From assembly GCA_030544215.1 (NCBI GenBank), contig JARZZO010000003.1, forward strand, positions 28,710,379 through 28,774,378: 64,000 nucleotides of DNA, written 5' to 3'. Under the pieces are notes generated by a model. The model did not search any database and was not told the DNA's origin. It was given only the letters and a program-made list of their open reading frames with translations. The translations under genes and the position numbers were made by a program. Positions 34,164-45,141 of the stretch are shown piece after piece; the first letter of the stretch is position 1, and the number at the start of each line of letters is the position of its first letter. This stretch comes from Zantedeschia hybrid cultivar (taxonomy: Eukaryota; Streptophyta; Magnoliopsida; Alismatales; Araceae).

Positions 34164-34462
34164 AAAACGCGTCGACATCTACGGACGCCTATAAGGTGAC
34201 AAGACGGCCGCTCTGACAACATTCTGAAACGCGTCGTCATACATAGACGCCATTCAGACAACTTGTCAGGGCCGTACTCTGACACATCCAGAGTCGCAGT
34301 CTGAAAGGCGTCGTCCTTCGCAGACGCCGTTCAGACGACCTGACAGGGCCGTACTCACGCGGCCCAGGGCCATCCCCCCGCGGCACCCACGTGGCAGCAC
34401 CTGAAACGCGTCTGCCAAGGTGGACGCCGTTTAAAATGCGTCACCAGGTCCTGACGCGATTC
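34164..34462. repeat. Spaced-dyad cluster 2 in the solo LTR (five copies)
   Basis: Units at 34164-34193, 34226-34255, 34303-34332, 34403-34432 and 34433-34462, all 10+10+10. The last two abut. In the minus orientation they lie near the start of the LTR, upstream of the CT-rich leader. Confidence 0.88.
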
Positions 34463-34545
34463 AACTCAGAACTTCCGCCCCCTCACAGGGACTAGAACAA
34501 CAGGGTCTGACCCGAAAACTGGATCCGAAAGTCTCGGTCATTACA

Positions 34546-34550
34546 CCTAT
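34546..34550. repeat. Target site duplication, right copy
   Basis: CCTAT directly after the CA end of the solo LTR, matching 32213-32217. Confidence 0.85.
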
Positions 34551-35087
34551 AGTTTCTTTTCTTTTCATTTTTTACTGTGATTCGCACTTGTGTTTGGTGG
34601 AATGCCCATCCTTAGTCATAGTAGGAAAAATTTCAGCCGTTGATCCACTTTTATATAGATATGTTGGATACAAGCCTTCCTCTAGAGTTACGATGTTGAG
34701 AATTTTATGGAATTCCATTCCATTCAACCCATTCTGCCATAGCTTATGTTGGACAGATGTCCGCTTGCGCTACTCACAATTGGTCCTTTCTTGAAGGTTC
34801 TCGAAAAGAGTGCAGTTCCAATCAGTGCACAGTTGATCTAGACTCAGTAAGGCCCAGTTTGTTATCCATATAATGGTCGAATAGGACGGCTTATGTCTCT
34901 TATTCGATTTGGTTGCCCGGATATGGTGTTCGAGCATTGACTGGGATTGGACGGGGTGTTCTGCCAAACAGGCCGATAGAGCATTCGGGGCACGACTGTC
35001 GAACTCCCTACTCGATCTCGAACAGAACACGCAGGGGCATTTTCACTGTTCAGCCCATGCCCCAACCATTCCCATCGCCCTACTTTG
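34551..35087. other. Unassigned spacer between two LTRs
   Basis: No gene, repeat or RNA signal recognised. It continues the sequence that was interrupted by the solo LTR. Confidence 0.4.
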
Positions 35088-36706
35088 TGATAGAATTGGG
35101 TGGGCTTAATGCCAATCATAAACTCATTTTGTACATTCTAGTTCTATATATTAATAAAGACAATCTTTTCATTACGTGGTTCTTGCATATTTAACTATCG
35201 TAAAGAATGTCCATAGACATATGTAAAGGATATTGAATCATGATGAGATCATGATAGTGAGATCAATATTATGTAAACATTAATCTTAAACAATTCTCGA
35301 TCATAGGATATCTAAGATGGACATCAGATATCCGATAAGTTCGGCACAAGTTATTTCTGCTCATGCGATGAGGATGAATGATCTTACATTCACTTGTGTG
35401 GTGACACTAAGACAAACTTGTGGGTGCTCATTAGAGAATGAGTTCACTAAACAGATCTGAAAAAGAATCCTTCAATGGTCATTATACCTAATAGTCAACC
35501 AGGGTATTCAATTATTGCAGTAGCACAGTTGGTCCATTGACCTGCGTCACCAAATATACCTTGCTTGTAGACTGTTGTGTCTTGATTTTTTGGCTTATGG
35601 ACTTTAGCCATTAAGTTCATGATAGTCAGTCTTTCAGACACAATAGAAAGCTTGCGAAGGAAATTGAGTGAACAACAAGGGATCACTTACTCTTAGTATA
35701 CCACTGGAGAGAGAATGTCCTATGGACACGTACTCAAAAATCCCTGGCCAAGGTCAACTGAAAGAGGTGTCTGTCTATAAGTTAATTGAGAACTGGAATC
35801 CATCTAAACAATGCTTTAAAAGGTTTGACAATGAAACCATACCTTTGCATTGTTGGGGCATTAGATGAGTGAAGGATTTTATCTGTGCGGTATCTGCAGA
35901 CGGAAAAGTTCAATGAAGGGAACAATATCCCTTATATCTTTTGGGATTATGAGGTAGTGCTTGGTGCCGTTCATGGTCAGAAGGTCCAGTAGATTAATCA
36001 TCAGATGATAATCTACTTATTTATTGAATTAATTATTTAACAAATGATGTTTTAAATAATAAATTAATAAATACTAAACTCAAGAAATAGTTCTAAGTTT
36101 AGTGGGCCTAAACCGAGACTAATATATGGGCCTAGAGGGTCACACACATAAGAGTTCCCAAAAGACGGGGAGAGATATTAAATATTCTTTTATCTGAATT
36201 TTTATGGAAAGCCGCAGGATGATTATGAGAATATTTAATGGAGAATTATCCTAGGCCAAGCTCTTGGATAATAATGAGAATAACCTTTTGCTTTATCCGT
36301 CTTATTCTAATAAGAGAGTCAAATAGGACCAAGGAGGGAGGGGCGCACAAATGCTTCAAGTAGGGATTCTCACCTCTCCAATCTCTCTCTCTCTCTCTCT
36401 TGAAGAAGAAGAAGACGACTACTTTCTCTCTCTCCTCCTCTACAACTGCATGGTGGAGATTATGAGATCTGGTCGACGTCTTCAAGCTGAAGAGGGAAAC
36501 TCGTCTGCATCGGGAGCTCATGTGGATGCCTCTGGAGATCGTGCGCCTACACGATTAGCAAATCGGTACTTCACACGGGAGATTCAAAACCCTGCAAAGC
36601 TGAAGAACGGTTCTTCTAAAATAATTTAATTAGTATGCTTTTCAATCCAGCAACGTGATACATGGAATCTATTAGTTTCCGCTGCGATTTTGTCGATTCC
36701 TTAACA
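35088..36706 (+). mobile_element. copia LTR, element B (about 1.62 kb)
   Basis: Begins TGATAG, ends TTAACA, and is followed by a primer binding site. It is a diverged relative of the LTR at 37428-38980: shared ordered blocks include ATGAGATCAT, GGATATC...GACATC.GATATCCG, CACTTGTGTGG, GACACTAAG and GAGAATGAGTTCACT. The left boundary is inferred from alignment with TGTTAG of the other LTR. Confidence 0.75.
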
Positions 36707-36707
36707 G

Positions 36708-36723
36708 TGGTATCACAGCCAGG
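36708..36723 (+). other. Primer binding site, element B (initiator tRNA-Met type)
   Basis: TGGTATCACAGCCAGG: one base (C for G at position 9) differs from the usual copia PBS TGGTATCAGAGC, which is complementary to the 3' end of initiator tRNA-Met. Confidence 0.8.
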
Positions 36724-37427
36724 TTGCTGGTTCGATCGAAAATCGGCATCATTTTACGTGTTTTTTTTCTCGTTATGCACTTAGAATGTTGTATTGTACA
36801 TGTTCTAGGGTTAATTTATAAGGTGTTTTTACTATCGTTTGATAGTTGGGAAATGTTCCCAAGCTGAAGGGGTTTTTATTTTATGCTCCTTGATTTGTTG
36901 GTTGATCCTTCGGAAAGAACATACCATGGTCGTCGGCTATATTCTCTTTATTGAGAATAATCCTCATGTGCACGGCTAATAAAGATCATGGATTGTCCTT
37001 GCTTCTCTGCCACTGCATGGAGGTCTGGTGACGAGCAAGGGCATCTACGGTCACTGCTCTTGTCGGCCAGGATGCAGATATTTTTCCCTTTTTCCTACGG
37101 TTTGTACAGAGGGTATGTTAACAAAGCTTTGATAACAAGGGTTTTGAGAAAGCCTCAAGGAAAGTCCCTGGCTTCATGCCACCGTCTGGTATGGCCAGAG
37201 AGGTCTTTGATGACGACTGGTGCTTCCCCATCACAATTGGTGGCCGGAGGCAACCCACTTTTCTTCCCGAGGGCATGTGAACAAAGCAGTGTGTAGAACC
37301 CCTTGCAAAGGGTTATTGGGCTATGCATGGATCGTCGGGACATCCGGCGACGACCACCGGTGTCGCCCGTGACGTCCGCCAGTGCCGTACTCTCCGTCTG
37401 GAGCCTCGTTGCCCCCGGCCTCGACCG
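36724..37427 (+). mobile_element. Leader of copia element B, cut off by element A
   Basis: Untranslated leader after the PBS. Parts match the leader of element A (a TTTTGAGAAA(G/A)CCT block at about 37140 and at about 39350). Nothing of element B is found past 37427, where the LTR of element A begins, so the rest was lost or was displaced out of the window. Confidence 0.6.
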
Positions 37428-38980
37428 TGTTAGTTTTAGGTGGCCTTCAAGCCAATCTGACTATGTAAATCTCGTTCATTTATTAATATAATGGCATAAT
37501 ATTCATTATGTGTAAATCGCATTAATTATCGTTTCATAATGAAGTCCGTGAATATGTGCTATAGTGATCAGATTATGATGAGATCATACTAATGAGATTG
37601 ATCACTTAAACACATATATTCTTAATCGTTCCTAGTCGGAGGATATCCGAGAAGGACATCGGATATCCGGTTAGACTAGTACAGATTACTCCTGCTCATA
37701 TGATGAGGGTGACTGATCTCATAAATCACTTGTGTGGAGACACTAAGGCGAATCTGTAGGTGCTCATTGGAGAATGAGTTCACTGAACTGATCCGACTGA
37801 ATCGCTGGATGGTATTGTACCTCACTGTCAACCAGCTTGATTCTATTGTCGCAGTTACGTGGATGGTCCTCGGACCTGAGACACCAAGGACACCTTGGCG
37901 GTGGACTTCTGTGCTTTGACCTTGGTTTACGAATCTCTAGCTATGGGATTCTAATACGCCAAGGATTGGGTACAGCGGAATACCGTCGAAGGGAATTGTG
38001 TGTCAATAAGGAATCATTCTCTCTCGGTACTTAGAGAGAGAATGATCTAGGAAGGATGCGCGGAAGTCCCTAGACAGGGCGAACGATAATATCGGGAAAG
38101 GAGTTTTCCGATATTCATCAGTGGCATCCAATCCAAGTCAGTTGACCGGTTAGGGTTTGACAGCTCGCCATACCCTGAGTTGACTCGAGAGCATTGTACG
38201 AATGAAGGATTATATCCACGCGGTAACTGTCGGCGGAAAGGTTCCAAGAGTGGGTTAGTTAACCCCAATACCTTCTGGGTTCACGCGGTGTTGCTTGGCA
38301 CCCAACGTGATCAGATGCCCGGTCGAATTCGATGTGCGACATCAATTCGATTGATTAATTAATTAATAAAGGGTTATTAATTAATTAATAAAGCCAGTGA
38401 GGAGTCACTGGGCTTGTTGGGCCATTAACTGGACTGGTACTTGGGCCTAGAGGGTCACACGCAAATGATTCTTAAGGCGATGGATAAATAAGTGGGTTTT
38501 ATACAAACCGGGGGTTTTTATGAAAAACCGCGCGGTTAGTATAAAACATAGCGAACGGGCTGAGCAGGCCAAGCTGTTGCTAACCCTAGCCGCCCCTCCT
38601 CTGTTTCTCTCTCTCCCTGGCGTCTAGACAGATCCAGATCTGCTCCGCCGCTTCTCCGAATCCCGTTCGACGGGGAATCGTCCGCGCGTTGCGGCGATCA
38701 TTGCGGCGACCGGCGGAGGTTTCGTGGGCTGCGAAGAACGAGGAACGCGAGGATATCCGTCGCGGGGAGGATCGCGTGGACTTCGCTAGAGGCCGGGCAC
38801 TTGCGCGGCTTGCGGTGTCGCACCGACAGAACCGAACGATTGCGGATTCGAATCCGCATACGGTGAGAACAGATAATCCGATTATCGTGTTTTAGTTTTT
38901 TCGAAACGGGAAAACGGATCGCTGTTTTAATTTTAGTTTCAGCTGCGTGAGCGATACGGAGAAACCCGAGAAACCCAACA
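37428..38980 (+). repeat. 5' LTR of copia element A (1,553 bp)
   Basis: Starts TGTTAG and ends CCCAACA immediately before GTGGTATCAGAGCC. The first 589 bp are repeated at 45142-45730. Confidence 0.9.
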
Positions 38981-38981
38981 G

Positions 38982-38997
38982 TGGTATCAGAGCCAGG
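38982..38997 (+). other. Primer binding site, element A (initiator tRNA-Met)
   Basis: TGGTATCAGAGCCAGG starts one base after the LTR end. It has the canonical copia PBS, complementary to the 3' end of initiator tRNA-Met. Confidence 0.93.
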
Positions 38998-39779
38998 TTC
39001 CACTGTTTGTCATCCCGTTTCCATCTCCGAAATTAATTTTTCCTTGAATCATTCCATGCTTGAGTTCCGTTAATAATTGAATCCATGTTCATACGATGAA
39101 CTAAAAATAATTAGATTATTTGTTTTCTGTTATTTTCGAAATTTTATTGGGGTTTTTAGTGTTCTTCGTGGGATGAAGAACGATGGGCGTTTCGGTTTTG
39201 TTCAGGCTTCCCCAAAGGTTGGAATGGCTTGCAAGATAGCCCGGATCCTTAATGAAGGATCTGTACTCATCAATGAAGCCACGACCGGCACCGGAGTGGC
39301 CTCAAGAGTTGGCCGGAGGGAGCCCCTTCTTCTCCATCTTTACATGGTTTTGAGAAAACCTAATTTTGGGGAGATTTCAAGGGCGCGGTTGGGCACATGT
39401 TTGGCCACCGCCGGCGGCCCTGCCGGCGCCAGGCACGTCGCCGGTGCCGGGGGCACCGCCGGCCGGGGGGCACAGCCGCCGGCGCCCCAGCCCCTCCCAC
39501 CGCCGGCTGCAACCAGGTGGGGGTCGGGTGGGTAGGAAGGGGAACCAGTTCTCGGGACCGGGTCCGAGCTGGTCTGACCGGCTGGACCGGCCCCGAGCCG
39601 GGCCAGGGCCACCAGCGCCAGGTTCGCACCTGGTCTGGTCCTTGGCTCGGACCAGGCCTGAGCCATAGCTCCCCCTATGGGCTAAGCCATTTTCCCCATA
39701 TAAAACCAAATCTTTTAACCCCTTTTAATCCCCATTTAAACCTGATTAAGCCCATTTGACCCAATTTATAATATATTAG

Positions 39780-40380
39780 AATTTTAAGTTTATTTTTAAA
39801 TTTTTTTTTGAAAATTTAAAATTTTCTAATATTATTGAATTGGGTTATTAATGGGTTTTAAGATAATTATTAATAAATTGTTGTTATTGTTTTGAATTAA
39901 TTATTAATTTAAATGTTAAATTAATAATTAACTGTAATGGACTAATTTAAGTGTTAAATTATTTATTATTAGTTAATTAAAATTAATTATCGATCTAAGT
40001 GTTAAATTGATAGTTAATTTTGATTAAGTAATCTAATGGTTTAATTAAATGTTATTAATTAATTAATGTTGATTATTAGTTTAAGAGTTAAATTAATAAT
40101 TGACATTAATTAATTGATCTAAATGTTAGATTAATATTTAATGATTAATTTCTGTTAATTATTGGTTTAAGAGTTAAATTAGTAATTAACATTAATTAAT
40201 TAACTATTCTAATTATTAGATTAGTAATTAATAACTTATTGGAGTTGATTATTAATTTAAGTGTTAAATTATTAATTAACTTTATTGAACTAGTCTAAGA
40301 GTTAGATTGGTATTAATAGTCTAATTGTTAGATTATCAATAGACTTTAATCTAAGTGTTAGATTATTAGAAGTGTTCTAA
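39780..40380. repeat. AT-rich imperfect minisatellite in the copia leader
   Basis: A block of the type (C/T)TAA(G/T)(A/T)GTTA(A/G)ATTA(A/T)TA followed by TTAATTAA-like sequence recurs at least eight times at irregular spacing (about 50-75 bp). The array is degenerate, so copy number is approximate. Confidence 0.6.
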
Positions 40381-41239
40381 ATTGCGTGGAATAATCTGGA
40401 ATTATTAATTCGGAGTGTGTGCACATGTGATGTGTGTTTATTGCTTTTAAATTTTGATTTAATTGCATGTTAGGTTAATTAAAAGTGTTTTCGAAATTCA
40501 AATACCAATTTTGATTGGATCCCAGCTTTTTAAAAGCCAAAATTATTTATTTTGAAAACTCTTTTATTTTAGCCATGTGATGCACTATATCTTGTGTGGA
40601 ATGTTTAAAACACACCGTGGTCATGGATATGCACTTATTTAATTGTTCATGTGATGAATGATGTGTTTGTGTGGATCGTGGATGAATGATGGAAGTTTAT
40701 TAATTGTTAATAAATAGAGATCTGTGTATCTCTCCCTCTCTCATTCTCTGATGTAGTTCTACCTCCCTCTCTCTTGTACTCATCATAAGGTCTTCTTCAA
40801 TTTACTTGTAATTTTAGAATTAATATAATCTGATCGAGACAACCGAGGAAGGAGCGAGGACGATCCACAACTGCAACCAGGAAGGTGAAAAGATGGACAT
40901 CTCTTGCCTATGTGTTTGCAGGTTTATCTAATGTAAATGTTATGTTAGATTGTGTATGCGTTTGACTGTTGGCTCCAATCAAACCCACTATGCTATCCAT
41001 GACCACACTAATGACATGTACGTGATGCATTATTTTCTTATGATTATGAATCATAGCAGGTATAGTATTTAGTTAATATATATGATATATTTATATACTA
41101 TCACCTAGGATGAGACCAAACTAAATAAATAAAACCTTCATAACAAATTCTAAGCCGTAGTGCGAGTCATTGAGAATGCACCGCGTATCTCTCCATCAAT
41201 ATGATTAATAGAACTTAATTCAGTGATGGCAGATACTAT

Positions 41240-41535
41240 GTGTTTACCCGAGATTTGCCATCGTCTGTTGAGAGGACTGTTGATCATGGCATTAGATGCC
41301 TTTGGATAAGAGTAGAGGAACGATATAGTTATCCACGTGTTTACCCGGGAACTATATTTCTACTCTACTCTGTCATGTATTGATAGTAATGCTTAGACCG
41401 GGGATAGTGGTCTACTGTATTTACCTGGGACCATTAAACCTGGGAGCCAAAGTATGATCGGATATTGCAAGGAGTTGCAATTTTCATGAGATGATTGCTT
41501 TGAGATAACAGTATGATACTATGTGTTTACCCGAG
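41240..41535 (+). repeat. Four-copy GTGTTTACCCG motif in the copia leader
   Basis: Copies at 41240, 41338, 41417 (GTATTTACCTGGG) and 41523, each followed by (A/G)(G/A)G and mostly preceded by CTATGT or CACGT. Spacing is 98, 79 and 106 bp. Confidence 0.65.
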
Positions 41536-41724
41536 GTCATGCTGTGATGCTTGGAGATTCTGATCCCCACTAGGAGACAGTCGGCGTCTCTCGTTCTGTG
41601 TACTTGAAGGTTATACAGTCCATCAAAAATTAGTGGGAGTTAAACTTGAACAAAAGACCATGTCTTGTTTTATCTTTAATATTTGAACATCTGCTAAAAT
41701 AGAACTTATCTCCTATAGGGAATT

Positions 41725-42060
41725 ATGTCGTCGAATAACCCACTCCGTGGCATACTTGATGTCAAACGTTTGACTAGCCTGTACTACTCGGATTGGTTCA
41801 GAAACCTGAAGAATGTCTTCAAATCTGAGCACATTGACTTTGTCCCTAGAGCTGATCATCCTACTGAATCGGCATTAGATGCCCCTGAAGCAGGGATAAT
41901 AGCTAGCGATAAAAGATCGAAGGACAAAGGCAAAAGAGTAGTAAAGGGTGATTGCTTCTATTATAAGCAGTATGGTCACTGGAAGAGGAATTGCAAAGAG
42001 CTCCTTAACGATAAAGCTCATGGAAGAGTGAAGTTGTCTGAAGCTTCAGATATCTATATG
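41725..42060 (+). pseudogene. copia gag, internally deleted (element A)
   Basis: Starts with ATG just after the leader (MSSNNPLRGILDVKRLTS), a standard copia gag N-terminus. After only about 50 codons the text jumps to the basic linker and zinc knuckle (KRSKDKGKRVVKGDC, then CFYYKQYGHWKRNC at about 41952-41995). Most of the gag core, including the UBN2-type region, is therefore missing compared with the family. The second zinc-knuckle cysteine is Tyr. Confidence 0.82.
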
Positions 42061-42297
42061 ATATATATCAACTTATCAGTTAGAGATTCCACATCTTGGG
42101 TATTAGATACCGGATGTGCTTCTCCTATTTGCCATGATGTGCAGATGCTGACAAGTAAGCGCAAGCTGAGACAAGGTGAGGTGGAATTGAGGCTAGGAAA
42201 CGGTGCAAAAGTTGTGGCGATTGCTGTTGGGACAGCAAACCTCAGGCTTCCATCGGGAGACGCCTTACTTTTAATAGGATTGTTATTATGTTCCTAG
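42061..42297 (+). pseudogene. copia protease (element A)
   Basis: Continues in the gag frame. The catalytic motif WVLDTGCASPICHD is present at about 42095-42136 with its Asp intact. The frame ends at 42295-42297 before the domain is complete, and reading continues in another frame. Confidence 0.8.
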
Positions 42298-42328
42298 CAT
42301 AATAAAGAACATCATATCAGTATCTTGT

Positions 42329-43462
42329 TTGGACAAGATAGGATATAGGTTGACTATTGAGAATAGAAGTTGTTCGATTTATTATGGTAATAAATCAATA
42401 GCTTCAGCATCTTTAGTCAACGGTCTATATCTCTTAGATGTTTCTTATTACAATCTTCAAATTGATAAAGCTCTTAAAAAGAGAAAGAATTGTGTGAACC
42501 AAGCCTACATGTGGCATTGTAGACTTGGGCACATTGGCGAAAGCAGGTTGCAAAAGTTGCACAAACATGATTACTTAACAACGTTCGATTATGAATCGTT
42601 TGCAACATGTGAATCATGCCTTATGGGAAAGAAGGAAAGATCTCCATTTACTGGACGTGGAGAACGTGCCAAGGACATTCTGGAACTAATACATTCGGAT
42701 GTATGTGGTCCCATGTCCACCCAAGCCAAAGATGGCTTTTCATACTTCATTACGTTCACCGATGACTTCTCAAGATTCGGCTATGTGTACTTAATGAAGT
42801 ACAAGTCGGAAGCATTTGAGAAGTTCAAGGAGTTCAAGAATGAGGTAGAGAAGCAGTTAGGAAAGAGTATTAAAGCTCTTCGATCAGATCGAGGAGGAGA
42901 ATACTTGAGTACTAATTTCACACAATTCTTAAAGGATAATGGTATCCTTTCTCAGCTGACCCCTCCATATACACCATAAATAAATGGTGTATCATAAAGG
43001 AGGAATCGCACCTTGTTGGACATGGTGCGATCCATGATGAGCTTTTCGGGATTACCAGCATCCCTCTGGGGGTATGCTCTAGAGTCAGCAGCATACCTAC
43101 TGAACAGAGTACCCAGCAAGTCTGTGGCCTCTACTGCATATGAGATATGGAAAGGCAGGAAACCAGAATTTAAACATGTTAAAGTCTGGGGTTATCCTGC
43201 TCATGTAAAGAGGCATGATCCAGACAAGCTGGAATCACGAACTGATAAATGCAGGTTTGTCGGATATCCAAAGGAAACCTTTGGATACTATTTTTTCCAT
43301 CCTGGTGAACAAAAGGTGTTTGTCGCCAGGAAAGCTGTCTTCCTGGAAGAGGAATACCTTCTCCAGGAGGACAGTGGGAGTAAAATAGTACTGGAAGAGG
43401 TTCCAGATCCCCAAACAGCTACATTATCATCAGATGAGATATCAGTTCCTGAATCTATTTAG
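42329..43462 (+). pseudogene. copia integrase (element A)
   Basis: Pre-integrase H-H-C-C zinc region: WHCRLGHIGESRLQKLHKH at about 42512, then CESCLMGKK at about 42611. The core has SDVCGP (about 42696) and SDRGGEYLS (about 42884), giving both Asp. The third catalytic residue lies in an NGVSxRRN motif at about 42982 whose Glu codon has become TAA, so the enzyme cannot be full length. The frame reopens at 43013 with MVRSMMSFSGLPASLWGYAL and the usual WGYPAHVK region. Confidence 0.9.
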
Positions 43463-43519
43463 GTATACACATATGAGCCTCGTAGATCTGGTAGAATACC
43501 TAGACTACCCGAACGATAA

Positions 43520-44220
43520 GTGGGACATATTGCTGAAGGTAAGTCTAAGGTACAATATAATGAGGATGATGATCCTAAAACCTACCAGGAGGCTATAAAA
43601 GGCCCAGAAGCCGGGAAATGGCGAGAAGCCATGAACTCAGAAATCCAGTCCATGTACGCCAACCAAGTTTGGAACTTGGAGGACTTGTCCGAGGGTATTG
43701 TACCCATCGGATACAAGTGGATCATTAAGAGAAAGATCGGTGTTGATGGACGGATCGACACTTTTAAGGCAAGGTTGGTGGCAAAGGGATATCGTCAAAG
43801 GCAAGGAATTGACTATGACGAGACTTTCTCACTAGTTGCCATGATAAAGTCGATCAGAGTTCTACTCGTCATTGCTGCACATTTTGATTATGAAATCTGG
43901 TAGATGGATGTGAAGACTGCCTTCCTCAATAGTAACCTTGAGGAAGAAGTGTATATGATACAACCAGAAGGTTTCACATCCAAAGAATCTCCAGATAAAG
44001 TGTGCAAGCTTCAGAGGTCCATTTATGGACTGAAGCAAGCTTCCCGGAGCTGGAACATAAGATTTGACAAGGCTGTCAAGTCTTATGACTTCATTAAGAT
44101 GAGCCTTGTGTGTACAAGAAGACGAATGGGAGTGCAGTCACCTTCTTAGTTCTTTACGTAGATGACATACTACTCATTGGAAATGATGTAGCTATGATGT
44201 CATCAGTAAAGATCTAACTG
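43520..44220 (+). pseudogene. copia reverse transcriptase (element A)
   Basis: KWIIKRKIGVDG (about 43717), VAKGYRQRQGIDYDETFS (about 43779), MDVKTAFLNSNLEEEVYM (about 43904) and YGLKQASRSW (about 44023) are standard copia RT motifs. The YVDD active site is intact at 44155-44166 but in a different frame, after a frameshift at about 44090-44140. TAG codons occur at about 43901 and TAA at about 44216. Confidence 0.92.
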
Positions 44221-45078
44221 TTGAAAAACTTCTCCATGAAGGATTTGGGAAAAGCATCCTACGTATTAAGAATACGGATCTATAGAGATAGATCAAAGAG
44301 GATACTTGGAATGACCCAATCCTTGTACATAGATACCATAGTCAAAAGGTTTGGCATGGAAAATTCCAAGAGAGGTCTCATAGCGATGAGACATGGAATT
44401 AGTCTCTCAAAGGAGCAGTCTCCTAAGACTCCTGGAGAGAGGGCATTCATGGATAGAATACCATATGCCTCTGCCATAGGATCTATCATGTATGCCATGC
44501 TATGTACACTGCCTGATGTTGTATTTGCTTTAAGCGTTACGAGTAGATTTCAGGCTGATCGAAGCAAAGAGCATTGGAAGGCAGTGAAATGTATCCTTAA
44601 GTACTTGAGAAGAACTAAGGATATGTTTCTTGTCTATGGAGGAGGTGACTTGAAACTGCGGGACTTTACTGACTCGAGTTTCCAGTCGGATCCGGATGAT
44701 AGTAAGTCTACATCTGGATTTGTGTTTACTTTGAACGGAGGCGTAGTGTGCTGGAAGAGTTCCAAGCAAGTAAACACTGCAGATTCGACGACTGAAGCTG
44801 AGTACATCGCTGCAGCTGATGCCGCCAAGGAAATAGTGTGGTTGAAGAAGTTCATCACCGACCTTGACATAGTTCCCGGTATCCGTGATAATGTTCCGTT
44901 GTTGTGCGACAACAATGGGATTATTGTACAAGTGAAAGAGCCATGGTCTCATCATAAATCGAAAGATATTATTAGGCGCTTTCATCTTATCCAGAGGAGA
45001 TGTAGTAGTGGAAAGAGTTCCATCCGTCGACAATGTAGCAGATCCACTGACAAAGCCGTTGGCTCAAATTGTGTTTGA
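44221..45078 (+). pseudogene. copia RNase H (element A)
   Basis: Starts in the RT connection (MKDLGKASYVLRIRIYRDRS) and runs through YASAIGSIMYAML (about 44463), HWKAVKCILKYLR (about 44572), TDSSFQSDPDDSKSTSG (about 44669), and the DSTTEAEYIAAADAAKE motif (about 44783). This is the longest clean frame in the element (285 codons). The last 40 or so residues shift frame: the ordinary ending continues in another frame toward 45078. Confidence 0.92.
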
Positions 45079-45128
45079 GCGTCACCTAGAGTCTATAGGC
45101 TTATTGTATAAAGGTGATTGGCTTTAGT

Positions 45129-45141
45129 CCAAGTGAGAGAT
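45129..45141 (+). other. Polypurine tract of copia element A
   Basis: CCAAGTGAGAGAT directly precedes the TGTTAG start of the 3' LTR. The purine core AAGTGAGAGA is the plus-strand primer. Confidence 0.85.

Larger units (their letters stand above)
32218..34545 (-). mobile_element. Solo LTR (2,328 bp), Ty3/gypsy-like, minus orientation favoured
   Basis: Bounded by TGTAAC and TTACA ends (TG...CA) and flanked by a perfect 5-bp duplication CCTAT, with no retroelement coding inside: a solo LTR left by LTR-LTR recombination. The ends are near-inverted repeats over 10 bp. A CTTACTGAGT...GAGACTCACCCC segment on the minus strand (about 32600-32570) resembles a structure common in chromovirus-type LTRs, which is why I favour the minus orientation. 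It carries twelve spaced-dyad units in two clusters either side of a CT-rich leader-like stretch. A minus frame at 33849-34178 crosses the leader and is low-complexity. Confidence 0.85.
38998..41724 (+). mobile_element. Long leader of copia element A
   Basis: 2.7 kb without a supportable gene. It holds a very GC-rich patch (39380-39680, where open frames on both strands are artefacts of composition), an AT-rich imperfect minisatellite (39780-40380) and four copies of a GT(G/A)TTTACC(C/T)(G) motif. Confidence 0.7.

Noticed and set aside
33849..34178. 109-codon minus-strand frame in the solo LTR
   Set aside because: Starts in a dyad and runs through the CT-rich leader; low complexity and no family match, so treated as leader.
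13081..34462. Dyad arrays viewed as CRISPR-like repeat-spacer arrays
   Set aside because: Constant 10-bp variable spacers between conserved arms look similar at first glance, but the arms are inverted halves of one 30-bp unit, units are often separated by tens of bases of linker, spacers are far too short, and the host is a plant.
13081..34462. Dyads as RNA hairpins or miRNA precursors
   Set aside because: Arms pair over only 5-6 bp in many copies, with uncompensated mismatches at the flanking base. A 10-nt loop on such a short stem does not resemble plant miRNA precursors.
39340..39760. Five overlapping frames, both strands, 89-120 codons
   Set aside because: Very GC-rich patch of the copia leader; frames open by composition only.
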